Assembly (NCBI GenBank): GCA_013397115.1
Contig: VWZW01002564.1
Span: 800,976 to 864,975, forward strand
DNA length: 64,000 nt
Reading direction: 5' to 3'
Source: Edolisoma coerulescens
Lineage: Eukaryota > Chordata > Aves > Passeriformes > Campephagidae
Under the pieces are notes generated by a model that had not been told where the DNA came from, ran no database searches, and saw nothing but the letters and a program-made list of their open reading frames with translations. The position numbers were made by a program, and so were the translations under genes. Positions 36,011 to 49,100 of this stretch are shown here, piece by piece; positions within the stretch are counted from its first letter, which is position 1, and every line of letters starts with the position of its first letter.

Positions 36011-36573
36011 NNNNNNNNNNNNNNNNNNNNNNNNNNNNNNNNNNNNNNNNNNNNNNNNNNNNNNNNNNNNNNNNNNNNNNNNNNNNNNNNNNNNNNNNNN
36101 NNNNNNNNNNNNNNNNNNNNNNNNNNNNNNNNNNNNNNNNNNNNNNNNNNNNNNNNNNNNNNNNNNNNNNNNNNNNNNNNNNNNNNNNNNNNNNNNNNNN
36201 NNNNNNNNNNNNNNNNNNNNNNNNNNNNNNNNNNNNNNNNNNNNNNNNNNNNNNNNNNNNNNNNNNNNNNNNNNNNNNNNNNNNNNNNNNNNNNNNNNNN
36301 NNNNNNNNNNNNNNNNNNNNNNNNNNNNNNNNNNNNNNNNNNNNNNNNNNNNNNNNNNNNNNNNNNNNNNNNNNNNNNNNNNNNNNNNNNNNNNNNNNNN
36401 NNNNNNNNNNNNNNNNNNNNNNNNNNNNNNNNNNNNNNNNNNNNNNNNNNNNNNNNNNNNNNNNNNNNNNNNNNNNNNNNNNNNNNNNNNNNNNNNNNNN
36501 NNNNNNNNNNNNNNNNNNNNNNNNNNNNNNNNNNNNNNNNNNNNNNNNNNNNNNNNNNNNNNNNNNNNNNNNN
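36011..36573. other. Assembly gap (563 N)
   Basis: An unbroken run of N inside the CpG island. Exon 1 of TRAPPC10, expected to encode about 22 residues and end one base into a Cys codon, is not found in the sequenced flanks and is probably hidden here. A single further N is at 36,723. Confidence 0.95.
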
Positions 36574-36729
36574 CCCTTCCATTCCCCGCCGCATTCCCCC
36601 TTTTCCGGGTTCCCCGGCGGCGGCGCTCCCCGGAAGCGGTAATGCCTGCCCGGTGATCCAGGAAGCGGATGAGCCTCTCCCGCCCGCCTTCCCCTCCGGA
36701 GCGGCGCTGCGGGGACGCGGGGNCCCTGC

Positions 36730-36771
36730 GGGCCCGGGGGGATGCAGGAGGGGGGGGCTGGTTTTGGGGGG
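36730..36771 (+). other. G-run cluster, possible G-quadruplex
   Basis: Four G runs (3, 6, 8 and 6 G) are separated by loops of 3, 8 and 8 bases on the + strand, just downstream of the gap. Whether it folds is inference. Confidence 0.5.
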
Positions 36772-37224
36772 CTCCCGCAGCTCCGGGTGGGGACACGGAG
36801 CCTGCAAAGGGGATCTGGTGGCGGGGTTTGCCTCTTCGCTGCTTCCCCCCCTCTCGTTCTAATGGCAGTGGGGAAACTTGGGGTTGTTTCTGTAGTAAAT
36901 AACAAGCCGAATGTCGAGCTCGGAGGTGTTTAGGGGAAGAGGATAAAATATGATAATAAATCGTGACCCCCAAACTTCTTGCCAGCGAGCTTTGTGTGGT
37001 TTTGCTGGTGCTAAGAGAAGTTGCGAGGAGGCATCCTCTGCGGCGATCCCACTGATGCATTCCCACTGACACGATAATTTAATCTTCAGCTGTTGTGCTT
37101 TGGTTCCATCTCTGAGACAGTTTAGTTAACAAACAGCATCTCGTGGTTCCAGCGATGAATTAGTTTTTTCAGGTATCAGAGACAGGCAACTGGTCCTGAT
37201 GTAAAACGTGAGCCCCCCTGCTCT

Positions 37225-37497
37225 TACAGGTATAGAGAGGTGCACTCAAAGTTCATTTAAAAGAAGCACGTGGACTAGGCTGGGCATTAGGAAGCATTTC
37301 TTTAACCAGAAGGGGGTCAAACACTGGAAGAGGCTCCCTAGAGAGGTGTCTAAGTCTGTCCCAAGTCTGTCAGTGTCCAAGAGATATTTGGACAGTGCTC
37401 TTAATGTGCTGTAACTTTTGGTCAGCCCTGAAGTGGTCAGGCAGTTGGACCAGATGGTCCTGGTAGGTTCTGTCCAACTGGAATAGTCTTTTCTGTT
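37225..37497 (+). mobile_element. CR1-like LINE 3' fragment
   Basis: GGCTGGGCATTAGGAAGCA, CCAGAAGGGGGTCAAACACTG, CCTAGAGAGGTGTCTAAGTC, TTGGACAGTGCTCTTAATG and GTTGGACCAGATGGTCCTGG follow the 3' region of a CR1 subfamily distinct from the 24 kb copy (ends TTTTCTGTTCTAACT). Confidence 0.8.
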
Positions 37498-40400
37498 CTA
37501 ACTACATCCATAATGCTGTTAATAAAAAGGTAAAGTGAATGAGATCAGCATAGAAAATTCTGCTTTGTTTTTTTTAACAAAAGGTAGCCGGTGGCTGTTG
37601 TTAGTCAGAAGTGTCTCTACCGATGATGTAACAAAATACATATTTGCACTTTATCACTAGAACACTGGGAACGCTTTATGTGCCTGTGAAATAGAAACTT
37701 GTTTCACAGTTGTGTGTTGTCTTATTATGGAGTAAGCGTTTATTGGTGGTTAAGGTCTTAGACCTTACTTATAAAAAAGTATCCAACTGTAACCTTGTAG
37801 CTGTGTAACTGTGGAACCCTGCGTGTGTATATTTTCTCCAGACTATTTTGTACGTGTGCTTTTTTCTGTCTTAAACTTTTTTCCTTTTTTTGAATGCGGT
37901 TTATAAACTGAACAGGATCTGTACTGAATCTTCTCTACTCACCTATTTCAAGAGTTCTGCAATACATTTCACTTCAGATTTAAAGTCAGAAAAATGTACA
38001 TATCAGAAACATCTGGAGGATATAGTTTGCTGGTGTTATGCTACTGTTCAGGCTGTGGGGGATTGCTTTTTAGATTTTCTGGCTTTATGTGTGTTCAGAA
38101 TTGGAGAGTCTCCATGTGTGTGGCAGGGAGACTTGGTGGTGCAGGTCAGGCTTCAGTGTTCCTGTATGATTTGAATAAGTAACATTTCAGTCTGTTGAGG
38201 TACACACAGTTCTACAGCAGGCTTGGGTTTTTTGTTAATAGGTGCTGAAAAGGACGCTGGTCAAGGAAATTTTCAAAATTCCAAACATGAAATTTAACCA
38301 GATTTCAATCAAGCCCAGTTGTCTGATATTGAAAATAATACTAATTTTGTGTGGTGAGTGAGCATACATTATGACTGTAAAATGTTTTGGACTTATCCCC
38401 ATCCAGTATGGCAGCAGCAAACTTACAAAGGAGATAAGAGGTGAGCACTATGTATCATTTGTATGCCTCACTCCTGCACTGAGGGAGTCATTTCTAGTGC
38501 TCTGGACGAGCACAACAGTAGTATCTTCACTTATATGGACTAGAGTGGCTTGGTCTGAGACAGCCTAATTCAGGAATAAGGTTAATTCAGCAAAAGTGCT
38601 CAGAAATTACCTCTCTAGTGAATGTAGTAAGGGTGACTTGCTACATTTTAAACCAAAACCATTTGATTTCAATGGGGAATGCATTTTACTGTAACTGCTT
38701 TAGTTCCCTTTTTTCTCTGTTCAGAGAAGTGGAGTACTTAGACACTGTAGCATTTCAAATAAGTGCATTCAACGATAATGACTTACTTGAAGGAAAGCTC
38801 CTCTAAGCATTATATTGCCAGAGATTTATGGGGAGGTGAGGCTTGGCTTTCCGGGGAAAGGATTGACTTGGTATGGGTTTGTTGCAAAACACGTTAAAAA
38901 CTGTGGTATTAGAAACTGCTCAACAAACACAGTTTATCTTTTGTCTGTGGTTCCAGTTCCAAGCAGTTGGAGTTTTCTGAGATAAGTGTCCCAGCCAGGA
39001 GGTGCTCATGGGGGAAAAACAGACCTTTGAGGGGATGGCTGGGTTCTGATTATACGAAGGAAGAGTGAAGGTTAAGTGAGGGTGCTTTTCAGAACTTAAA
39101 TATTCTCTTTTGCTACAAGATTTAGATTAATCTCTGTCAGGTAAACCTTTGCATCATGAAATACTCCTGTTAACTCTTAGGGTTTGTTCTTAAAAAGAGA
39201 GAACTGAAGAGGGAGTTTTGTTCGTAGTGAAACTTCTCTTGAACACTGGGTACCACAGTTGTTTTGTAAACAAATTATTTTACCTACTTGAAATAAATTT
39301 GACAGTACTCTGAAAGGAATGCTGCTTTGGTTAGGAGAGTTATGCTTTCAAATCTATGAGTTAGTCTGTATTGTAACAGTAGTTATTTGCTATATTGGCA
39401 CAACCCTGAATTCAGCACTCTGTGTACAGGCTTTGGCCTATGGAAGAAAAATGGCAAGTTCCACGTGTCTTGGACATCCAATTGCAAATGCAGTTTTTGT
39501 CAGTACTTTTTTCATGTTAGTGCTGTAACTTGATTATTTTGCCCTCAGAAGCTGTGCATAGGTGAATTAGCCTTGTTTTTACTGTGTTCATATTGCTGGA
39601 AACAGCCCATAGTTTTAATAAAGAGTTTTTAGATTAATAGAATTCAGCAAGGCATGACAAACTTCTGGAGACTCTTTCTCTAGGCATGCAGACAACCATA
39701 TTTTCTAAATGTGGAAGAAGTAGTATATTCACAGAAAGTTGCTGTTCCTTTATGCTTTTCCCTTTTCTCAGTATGGCAGCACCCCTGAGTGCTAAATCAT
39801 TCTTGTCAGGTAGGACTGAGTGCCATGATGACTCAATTCCAAATTAATTTGAGCCGTATTTTTGACGCTGTCAGTCTTACTAGATTGCAAAGCCACTGGG
39901 GAGTTTCACTGTCCAGCTGTGGTTCTGCTCGCTCTGGCACGTTATTTTGCAAACTCTCAACTCAAGTTTGTAGCAATTTATCTGCATTGCCAGACCTGGT
40001 AAGCTTACAAAGTGTTTTGAGTCATCTTCTAGCTTTCTCACTGCTGTAGAAGTATTATTTTTAGCATCATTAATTTTTTTGTTTTATTTGCAGAGGCAAG
40101 TTGAGTGTTTGCATCGAACATCTTGAACTTGGGTGGTTTCTGTACAATGTTGACTTTACAAAATCTCTAAAGCAGTGCAGATTGCTTTCCTAGGAAATCC
40201 AAACAATGTTGTTTCCTTCTCAGGAATCCTGCTTGAAACTTTGAGAAAGTCTTTGGAGCTTCAATATAATGTTGTTGCACATACATATCAGCCAAAGAAC
40301 TCATCCTTATGTAGCTGATTTGCACTTAAATTATTAGCTCTGTCTATCCATATGAAGAGGAGGCTGAAGACTAAAGGCAATTCTGCTAAATGAAGTAATT

Positions 40401-40785
40401 AATAGATTTTTCAGAGCTTTCCTAACAAGCTGTTCTTTTGTAATTATCTTCATGCAGTTGTGGAATATTCCATTATCAGCTCATAGTATCTGTTTATATT
40501 GTGTACTCTCTGTTTGTATTGTGTGTTTGCATGTTCGCTCTCACTGTCAATAATCTGTTTTAGCACAATGGACTTTATATATAATCTTTGGAGAGAATGG
40601 GGTGCATCACTTTTATCTGGTCCATATTCAGAATGTGCTGTGATACAGCGAGAGAAAAGCCATCAGCAAAAGCTTTGTAGGCCCAAGCATAGAAAATGTT
40701 TGCAATTATCTACAGCAGGAACAGAAAGGTTAATAAAAGTAAAGGGTGCGGAGGGAAAGGGAAGAATTTTGCATCTTTTTGTGGT

Positions 40786-40826
40786 GAAAATAAATACTAA
40801 TTAATTAAAAATAAATACTAATTAAT
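40786..40826 (+). repeat. Tandem repeat, 20-nt AT-rich unit
   Basis: AAATAAATACTAATTAATTA is followed by a second copy AAAATAAATACTAATTAATG. A local duplication. Confidence 0.75.
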
Positions 40827-41988
40827 GCAGTTAAGAATATTGTTCTGGGAGTAGAGGAACTTGATTCAAAAGTTCTTCTGTTACTAGTAGATAGATGTAA
40901 TAAAAAAAGTGCCAGCAAGAAGCAGGATGTAGCCCAAGTGATTAGAATGATTTGCTGTTTGTGAGACCATTTAACAACTACATCCTATAGATGCATTTTC
41001 CCTCTTCTCAATCAGAACTTCTCCCTGCATTATAAGTCATCACTATTGTGTAGTTGATACATTATTCTGTGCTTAAATATTTGATTACATATGTTGTGAG
41101 AAGGAGTGACATATTCTTGTTAACCTGTTTTATAGATTTAGAAGTGCAGCAGTAAAGTTTTGCTAAAACGATTTTCTTGTAGTGAATCAGCTAAGGTTTT
41201 TATATAGCAATTTAATTGTGTCGTGGTTTGGTTTTTAGACCTCTTTTGAATATGAATTTGAGTTGGGATAGAGGAGGACCTTTAAAAGATCTAAATATAA
41301 AAACCTCACCAGCCTTCCAAAACTTCAGGTGGATCCACTTCTAACAGGCTAGTGATTTAAGAAAAAAGGTTCACAGTAGAACTTTTTACTAGTGGAAAAG
41401 TAAGTGGGGTCAGAAGGGTTACCTGTGAGTGATACTTGGGGATAAAACCCAAACAAAACTACACCGAAGTGTAGTCTTGGCCCTGCGTTCTTTTAAAGGT
41501 ATTCAAAGCCTTTTATCTCAGTTGACTAGGCTTGTCACTAGTATCAAAGGAAAATATTTGTCTTCTTTAGTCATCTGACCTCAGGAGTTTTTGTTTTACA
41601 CTGTCTGTGTAGTTAGTGGGTTAGGATAATTTCCTCTAGAGGAAAAAAATATCACTGTGGTATATTTAGATACTGTAGTGACAAAGCCCTCTAAGCATCT
41701 AAGAAGTCTGGAAACTGTTAAGAAAAAAATAGATTATTGGGGATTTTGGTGGTTTTAGGTAGGCATGAACCTAAAAAATGTCAATATTTTATGGTTCTTT
41801 GGTATTAGACAGCTGCTACAAAGAGTACATGTTCCCCTTGGAAGTCCTGGTTAGGTGGTCATTCTGGTTTTCATTGTTCCTATACAAATTTAGGGTAGAA
41901 CAAGTGTCCTAGATAGGGAAAGAGGAAAGGGAGGAAGGCTGCATTGATCTGATCTACCAAAATGTCAGGAAGAAAGACAAGGAGGAAA

Positions 41989-42685
41989 GAATCACAGAAC
42001 TGTTTGGCTTGGAAAAGACTTCAAAGACCATCCAGTTCCAACCCCCTGCCATGGGCAGGGACACCTTCCACTATCCCAGGTTGCTCCAAGCCCCATCCAA
42101 CCTGACCTTGGACACTTTCAGGGATGGGGCAGCCACAGCTTCTCTGGGCATCCTGTGCCAGGGTCTCACCACCCTCACATGGAAGAATTTCTTCCTGATG
42201 TCTAAATCTACCCTCTTTCAGCTTAAAGCCATTGCTCCTTGTCCTGTCACTACAGGCCCTTGTACAAAGTCCCTCTCCAGCTCTCTTGGAGCCCCTTTAG
42301 GTACTGGAAGGGGCTATAAGGTCTCTCTTCTCCGGGCTGAACAATGCCCTCTCTCAGCCTCTCTCCATGGCAGAGGTGCCCCAGCACCCTGAGCATCTTT
42401 GTGTCCCTCTTCTGGTCCTACTCTAACTGGTTGATGTCGTTCTTATGTTGGGGATCCCAGGGCTGCAGGGAGCTCTGCAGGTGGGGTCTCACCTGAGTGG
42501 GCAGAGGGGCAGAATCCCCCCTCCCCTGCTGCCCACGGTGCTTTGGATGCAGCCTGGGACACATTTGGCTTTCTGGGCTGCCAGTGCACGTGGCCTGGCC
42601 ATGTTGAGCTTCTCCTCACCCAACACCCCCAGTTCCTTCTCCTCAGGGCTGCTCTTGATCCATTCTCCGCCCAGAGCAGGTGAAG
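41989..42685 (-). mobile_element. CR1 LINE fragment, antisense, about 0.7 kb
   Basis: The + strand reads the reverse complement of CR1: AATCACAGAACTGTTTGGC, CAAAGACCATCCAGTTCC, CACCTTCCACTATCCCAGG, TTAAAGCCATTGCTCCTTGTC, then GGTCTCACCTGAGTGGGCAG and CATTTGGCTTTCTGGGCTGC. It is 5'-truncated and reads partly open by chance only. Confidence 0.9.
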
Positions 42686-43211
42686 TGTTTAGATAAGTGG
42701 CAAAGGCCCTCCCTTTTGAACTTTGTAATGTGGAAGGAAAGGAAACGGGTGCTTTGTTCGCCTCTTTCTCCTGGGGTATTTCTTTTTAACATACATCACT
42801 TGAACGTTACTGCCTTCAATTGTTGTGTGTTACCACTTCATGTACAGAAGTACCCTGTACTCAGTGGTATCACTGAAAGAATTGCTGTGTTCTTTCTGTA
42901 TTTGACATCCAGATGGGGAGTAGATTAATTCAGACATACACTGTTTAAAAGCTGAGGTAGGTGCTCCAGAGGTTATCAGGCTCTAATGTTACTCCCTAGT
43001 TATCATCTCTATGGGATATTTAGGTCTTGCTTCCCTGTTGGTTCTGAAAGATTGAAACCCTTCTCTAGAAGGCTTCTTGATTTTAGTTATGGTAGGATTC
43101 CAGAATTACTTTTTTTTCCCATATATGCACATCCTTCCTTGTCCTTTTCAGGTGTATTTGATAATCATTCACACTCTGGCCTCACTACTGACAGCCACAG
43201 AATGGTACTGA

Positions 43212-43262
43212 CAGCCATAGAATGGTTTGGGTTGGGTCTTAGTGTTGAGACCAATCCACTGA
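43212..43262 (-). mobile_element. CR1 terminal remnant
   Basis: CCATAGAATGGTTTGGGTTG is the reverse complement of a CR1 3' terminus. A partial echo (CCACAGAATGGTACTGACAG) lies just upstream, giving a small local duplication. A short remnant only. Confidence 0.55.
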
Positions 43263-46045
43263 AATGAATTTGCTGTGATACAGTTGAGTCATCATCTTTC
43301 TTTTTTTTTTTTGTTTTTCCAAAACACCTCAAACAAAACAACCTCCTCAGTAACTCGCAAAAAATGACAAAAAATTCTACAACAAAATCTTTGAAGCAAT
43401 CTCACTTTTGTGCAGACTTTTTGGGTTTGCTCTAAGTTTGAATTCCAGGGTTACTTGGGATTTTGGAATGTTTCCTTCTAAATTCATAGAATTCAGTCAG
43501 ATACAAGCAAAAACTCCCATAGTGGTATGGTTTGTATTTTCTCCTTTATTTCTCCTTTATTTTCCATCTTTTTTTTTTCCTTTTTTTTAATATTTTGGAA
43601 AGTAGATCATGGATGCACCAACTACTAAGGCATCAGAGGCATATATAGTGAAGAGAATGAGACTTCTGCCATGCTTGAGGTCTCGAGTCGTAGGACTCTT
43701 GCTCAACACCACTCCAGAAAGAGTGATCTTTTGGGACTTCCTGTTCTGTGATTTGTGCAGGTTGTGCTCTTGTCTACTTGCTGTGAGGTGCTCCCCTCCC
43801 TCCCTGCAGCCCAGCAGCACCCAGTTCACAATTTACTGTGCATCTTGCCAGCCTGACAGCCCTTACAGTTCCTTGCTCCTTACTGGTCTCAGTGTTGGTC
43901 CCGTGTCAGTGCTGTGCTGGTGTTGCCTGCTGATAACTTCACTTTTAGTGTTCTTGGCTTGATAGCTCAAACATGCAGATTACAGTAGATACATGGTCCA
44001 GTTGAGCAGAACATGAAATGTTGGAGCCCTTTGGGTGTTGGAAATACGTGGTAGCAGCTTTGGTCTGTGTTCAAAGAGAGCCAATGTATTTTACATTGAA
44101 GGTCTGTTCTCACTTTTCTTCTAATCCTAGAGGGCTGTGTTGCCTTGATCATAAAACACATTCTTATGTGTATTTGATATGCCCTCAAAACCAATGCAGG
44201 AGGAAAAGCTGACTGGTTTTAAAATGAATATACCTGTTTTAAGCTGATAATGTGATGTGGCTGTCTGGAATAGCAGGGTGCTTACACATTATCCTTTAGT
44301 TCCTCTGTATTCAGTAGTAGTCCTTTTTACTTAAGATGTTGAATTTTGGAATTTTTTTGTGGCATACATTGAATTTTTAGGTGCAGTACAGAAAAAATAC
44401 TTCGTTATGCTCCAGAGATAAAATATGTCGCTTGTTCTTTCCAGCAGACTTCAAGCTCACAGACTCTCATTTTGATGTGGTCATCGTGCTGCTGCTAAGT
44501 CAGTAAGCCATGTTTCACTCTCTGTGGGCAGTAATGAGTTGCAAATCAATAGAGTGTTCTTGGCTTGGCTCATAGAGGTATAACTTGGTATAAAACAGCA
44601 TTAACAATATGACTAACACTTGTTTCAGTATTCATTCTGGGCATTTGTTTGTAATCTTAAATAGCATTTGGTAAGCTGCACTTAATTCAGACAGGATGAA
44701 GGTGAAGGATCAAGCATAAAGTGCTTTTCTGGAGAAACAGGGCTAAAGCACTAATTGGTTTTGTTTTGTTTTTTAGCTATTCTATGAAATTGCATTGTTG
44801 CATAATAGCTAATGTGGTCAGACGTCAGAAGAGCTGATTTTGCTTATTCTTGCACTTAATCAGACTTTTAAACTTTAATTTTTTAATACACTTTATTGTG
44901 TGGTGATAGAATTGTGCTAGTGCTGGTAATCAAAATACTATATGTGAGAAAAACTGATGTATAATAATATATGTAAGAATAATAATATATATGAGAAAAT
45001 TGGGGAAAGGTGAGTGAACTAGAAGAGGATTTCTAAGATAAATGAAAGAATGCTAAAGTAATGTGGAGGCAATGCCTGGCTGTGTGCCTGGAGGTGAGAT
45101 TGTGAGGGGGGAGGGAGAAGAAAGGATGTCAGATACTTCTTCAGCTGCAGCTTCCAGTTCCACAGGAAAGTGAGAAGATCTTCCTGTTCTGCTGTGCTGT
45201 ACAATGGCAAATGATTGTGAAAAAAGAAACTACCAGGAAATAGCAGAATTGCCTATATGGCTGTTGAAATCTTAATTAATGTCTTGTCCTCGTCATATCC
45301 TCCTTGTACCTAAAGGAAAACAACAGAATTTAAGAATTGTTGCTGAAAAGCTACTAATAATACTTTTTTTTCATGTGGTAGACACTACATTTTGTTCTGC
45401 CTTCTGTATATAAGTAGTTACTCCAGTGGTGTTGTATTTAATGTAGTTGTTTGGGACCTGCACTGTGTTAACAGACCTCGTGTTTCTGAAGTCCTCAAGA
45501 ACAGCGTGGTAGTCAGGGAGGTGTTTTGTACTAGCAACAGCCCCAGAATAATGAGGAGGGAGGGATGATATCCAGTAAAGCACAGAACATGTGCTAAACC
45601 CGATTTTCTCAGCACAGGCCCAGCTACAGAAGGATGGGAACCACCCTCTACCCAGTCTTCTGGTTTGGGAAGTCTAAATTCTGGAGCATTTTTAAATACA
45701 CTTTTTTTTTTTTTTTTTAACCAATGACTCCAGCTAAGGAGCTACTTGTTTAGTTTTTGGAGTTGGACCAGCTTTATGATACTCTCTTTGGTATATGGAT
45801 TATGTAGCTCCGTGGAAAATCGTAATAGGAAGTTTGTAACAGTGTATGTATTGTGTGCCTGCTTAAAAGTGTTGTATTAGGTCTCGAGAGTGATTTTAAA
45901 AAATCTAGTTCAGTGCTGGACTGCAGTTTCCGCATAGCAGACAAAATTAAATCTTCTTAATAATAGCAAACCATTAGTAGAATAGCATATTAATATATAT
46001 TCTATAATTTGCACATGCTAATATATTAATGCTTTTCTCTTTTAG

Positions 46046-46127
46046 GTGCTGGAGATCAGAATTTATTTACTTCCTTGTATCCTACACTTTCTCAGCAGCT
46101 TCCTAGAGAACCCATGGAATGGAGGAG
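46046..46127 (+). CDS. TRAPPC10: TRAPPC10 exon 2
   Basis: The acceptor CTTTTAG ends at 46045 and the donor GTAGGC starts at 46128. The first two bases complete a Cys codon whose first base should be in exon 1; then AGDQNLFTSLYPTL to PMEWR, ending two bases into Arg. Confidence 0.93.
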
Positions 46128-49100
46128 GTAGGCTTACATTTTATTCTGTGATACTGTTTCAGTGTCTGTTTTTTGACTTGGGTAAATATGTATTTGTTGT
46201 GTTCTGAGAAGCTCTTACCATAAATTGAGTTGAACAGAGCAACTGACTCGAAGAAATGGGAGAAATTAGATAATCTAAGTGAATGTTGTGCATTTCAGGA
46301 TGATCTTTTCAACTCTTCAACTTTGCCTAAAGAAAAATGATAGTAATGCTGTGTTTCTCTTCTTGATTGTGTGGTTTGTGGGTTTGTCTTGGTGTAATTT
46401 GATGTACTTTGGCATCTGTGTTCTGAAAGTGATATGCTTTCTTCTCAATGAGAATATAGGTAGAACTCACATGGAATTAGATGTACTTCCCTTCAGAAAG
46501 TTTGGTATGGCAGTGTTTTGTGACTGGAAAAAATATTTGGGGAATTCTCTTATTTGGTATTTTCTACTTGTCATAGAGATACAGAAAATCTTTTACTGAA
46601 AAGAGCCTTCAGCTTCTGTTCTTCAAAAAAGAGCCTGTATCTCGTTTCAAACAATACCAGACTTTAGTTAACTTTATACAAACTGCAGTAAGTAGTTTGT
46701 GAGTTTCCAGTGCCAGAGTATTTCAATTTCAGTTTATTCCTCTTCCCCACAACACATCTTCATTTTTCTGTTCTGTCCACTAATTCCAGTTTTTAAACTT
46801 TGTAGGTCTTACGGCCGTGCTCCAAAGATGATCCACCTGGAATCCAACTTTGTTCAGTTTAAAGAGGAGCTACTACCCAAAGAGGGGAATAAAGCCCTTT
46901 TGACTTTTCCCTTTCTTCATATTTATTGGACAGAATGTTGTGTAAGTGATGCCTTAGGTTTTAACTTTTGTATTTTTCAAATCCTGTACTGCCTAATGTG
47001 TAACTCTGAAGTTTCGTGTGCCCTGTGAGCTGCTGTTCTCTCATGATGGTCAGACACAACAAACCTCTCTAGGTTGCTCTCCAAGGACACCTTGTTGTCC
47101 CAGGCCCCAAAATGTGTAAACTAAAAGCCTCTGAAGAGGAGGGGCAAACTTGGGGTAGTTACATCATTAACTGAAGTTATAATTGGAGAATAAACCCTGA
47201 TATACAAATGGACCAAACTTATAAAAGGGTGAAGAACCCTTGACCCAGGGTCCATCTTGGGTGTAGCCTTTGGCCTGCCCAGGGTGTACCTTTGAAGGCC
47301 CTTCAAATAAATACCTACTTTTATTCTCTCATTTGTGTCTAGCCTCTGTTTTTAGGTAGCCACTTCAAAGCATCATAAGTACTAGGAAAAACTCAAATTT
47401 AAAAATTAAATTGTTCACGTAAGCATGAAAAGCAAATAAAAATAACAGACAGCACAAGCAGAAAGTCAAAACAATTAAGTCTGGATTGCATAAGCATGCA
47501 TACCTGATGTATTGCTGGAAACAAAACTTAGCTTGAGCACTTCTTGCCATAAGCAGTATCTGTTTGTAATGTTACTTGACACTAAGAGGACAGGCATTTG
47601 AATAACCTGTTTTCAGTACTTTGTCACAAAAAACCCCCAGGATCTTACAGTGTTACTGCACTGGCACAGTGCACTTCCTTCATAACACAGAAATGTGGCC
47701 AGGGTAGTTCAGTTATGATCTGTTGGTGCACTGAAATCTAAAGATATGTATTTTTTCTTTAGTTCCGTCTTCTGTGTGTGTCAGGTACTGGTGGATGTCA
47801 GCAATTTAACTGGGCAAGATTTGGAATGTCTTAGTCCTGTTTATCTCCAGTTCACTGCCTTTTGGGTTGCCTCTGTTGTGAATTAATTATCCACTTGAAG
47901 GACACAGGTGACATCTGATCTGTGACCAATCAAAAAGAATCCAGAACAGCCTTAAGAATTATCTGAATTGATCTGTATAACACCAACCCAAAAGCTAAAA
48001 ATTGCCAAACAATGCTTCTGCTTTTTTTTTTGAAATTATTTTTATGAAAAAGCTTTTAAACAGGTTGAGATTTGAACAGTGCAGAAGGTGCAAATATCAC
48101 ACTTCTGTTACTATGTGAGAATAAAACAGTTCAGCTTTGTAATTTCAAACATGTTTTTATTGTAAAGCTCCAGAATGTTTAAAATAAAGAGTTTAAATAA
48201 TGTTTAATAATCTTAATTTCAGTCATTTAAAGAATGATAATGTACCAAATACTATATTTACTGTTAACCAAAATATTGTAAATGAATTAAATTCAAAGAC
48301 CAGAACTTTACTGTGCTTTACCTCATTTGATTTCTTTCAGTGAGTGAACTTACTGTCACTAATTCTATTTGATACGTCTTTCTGTTTGCCTTCTTTTGGA
48401 ACAAAACTTGCCTTTTGAAATTGTTCAGAATGTCTGTTTGATTTGATGATTCACCACTTCTCATCCCAGGACACGGAAGTGTACAAAACCACAGTCAAGG
48501 ATGACATCACCAAGTGGCAGAACGTTCTCAAAGCTCACAGCTCAGTGGACTGGCTGATTGTGGTGGTTGAGAGCGATGCCAAGAAAAAGAACAAAACCAA
48601 TATCCTTCCCCGAACCTCTATAGTAGATAAAATAAGGAATGACTTCTGTAACAAGCAAAGTGACAGGTGAGCATTCTTGGGCTTGCAAACATTTTAATCT
48701 TTTGATCAGAGTGCTGATTTATAAACTCAGCTCCGTATGCGAGACATTCCTTGCTCATTTAAAGACTTCCCTTGATGTCCAGCATTCAGACTGGTGGCAC
48801 TGTGAGATCTGCTTTGAAGGAGGCTGGCACAAAGAATAAAGGGAGAAGTTTATTTTCAGTTCTTCTTGGGTTCATGGTGGCTTTGAAATGTGTTTCAAAT
48901 AGATTTCAAGTATCTCCTCCTGGCTAAGAGAGGTTTAAGGGCAACAGTGTGATGATAATTAGTTTTTAGACCTTCAGGGTTTTTTGTTTGCTTAGGTGCT
49001 TGGAGAAATGTTACCAGAGTTACAGGTGGTAGGAGTGAGGTGAGTAGGGAATATGAAGCCACTAGGGCTTATTTTTTGCCATTGTACTTTCTGCTGTTCA

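Larger units (their letters stand above)
35867..36900. promoter_or_regulatory. TRAPPC10: CpG-rich island, probable TRAPPC10 promoter, interrupted by an assembly gap
   Basis: GC-rich, CpG-dense sequence flanks a run of N. It is the only broad CpG island in the window and lies upstream of all visible TRAPPC10 exons on the right strand. No TATA box is visible in the sequenced part. Assignment as the TRAPPC10 promoter is inference from position. Confidence 0.65.
36574..46045 (+). other. Probable TRAPPC10 intron 1
   Basis: About 9.5 kb between the gap and the first visible TRAPPC10 exon. It contains CR1 fragments (37.2, 42.0-42.7 and 43.2 kb) and short AT-rich repeats. No coding exon matching the protein N-terminus was found. 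Confidence 0.6.

Noticed and set aside
36662..36700. Reading EADEPLPP just after the gap, resembling the EEPLPP of the TRAPPC10 N-terminus
   Set aside because: There is no in-frame ATG just upstream and the similarity does not continue into the expected following residues. Proline-rich matches are common in GC-rich DNA.
35728..37072. Several 285-376 codon open frames across the gap
   Set aside because: They are open only because N bases cannot form stop codons.
41219..41250. TGTCGTGGTTTGG-like start of an avian LTR
   Set aside because: Only a dozen bases match and nothing downstream continues the resemblance.
42009..42392. 127-codon open frame on the + strand
   Set aside because: It is the wrong strand of a CR1 fragment.
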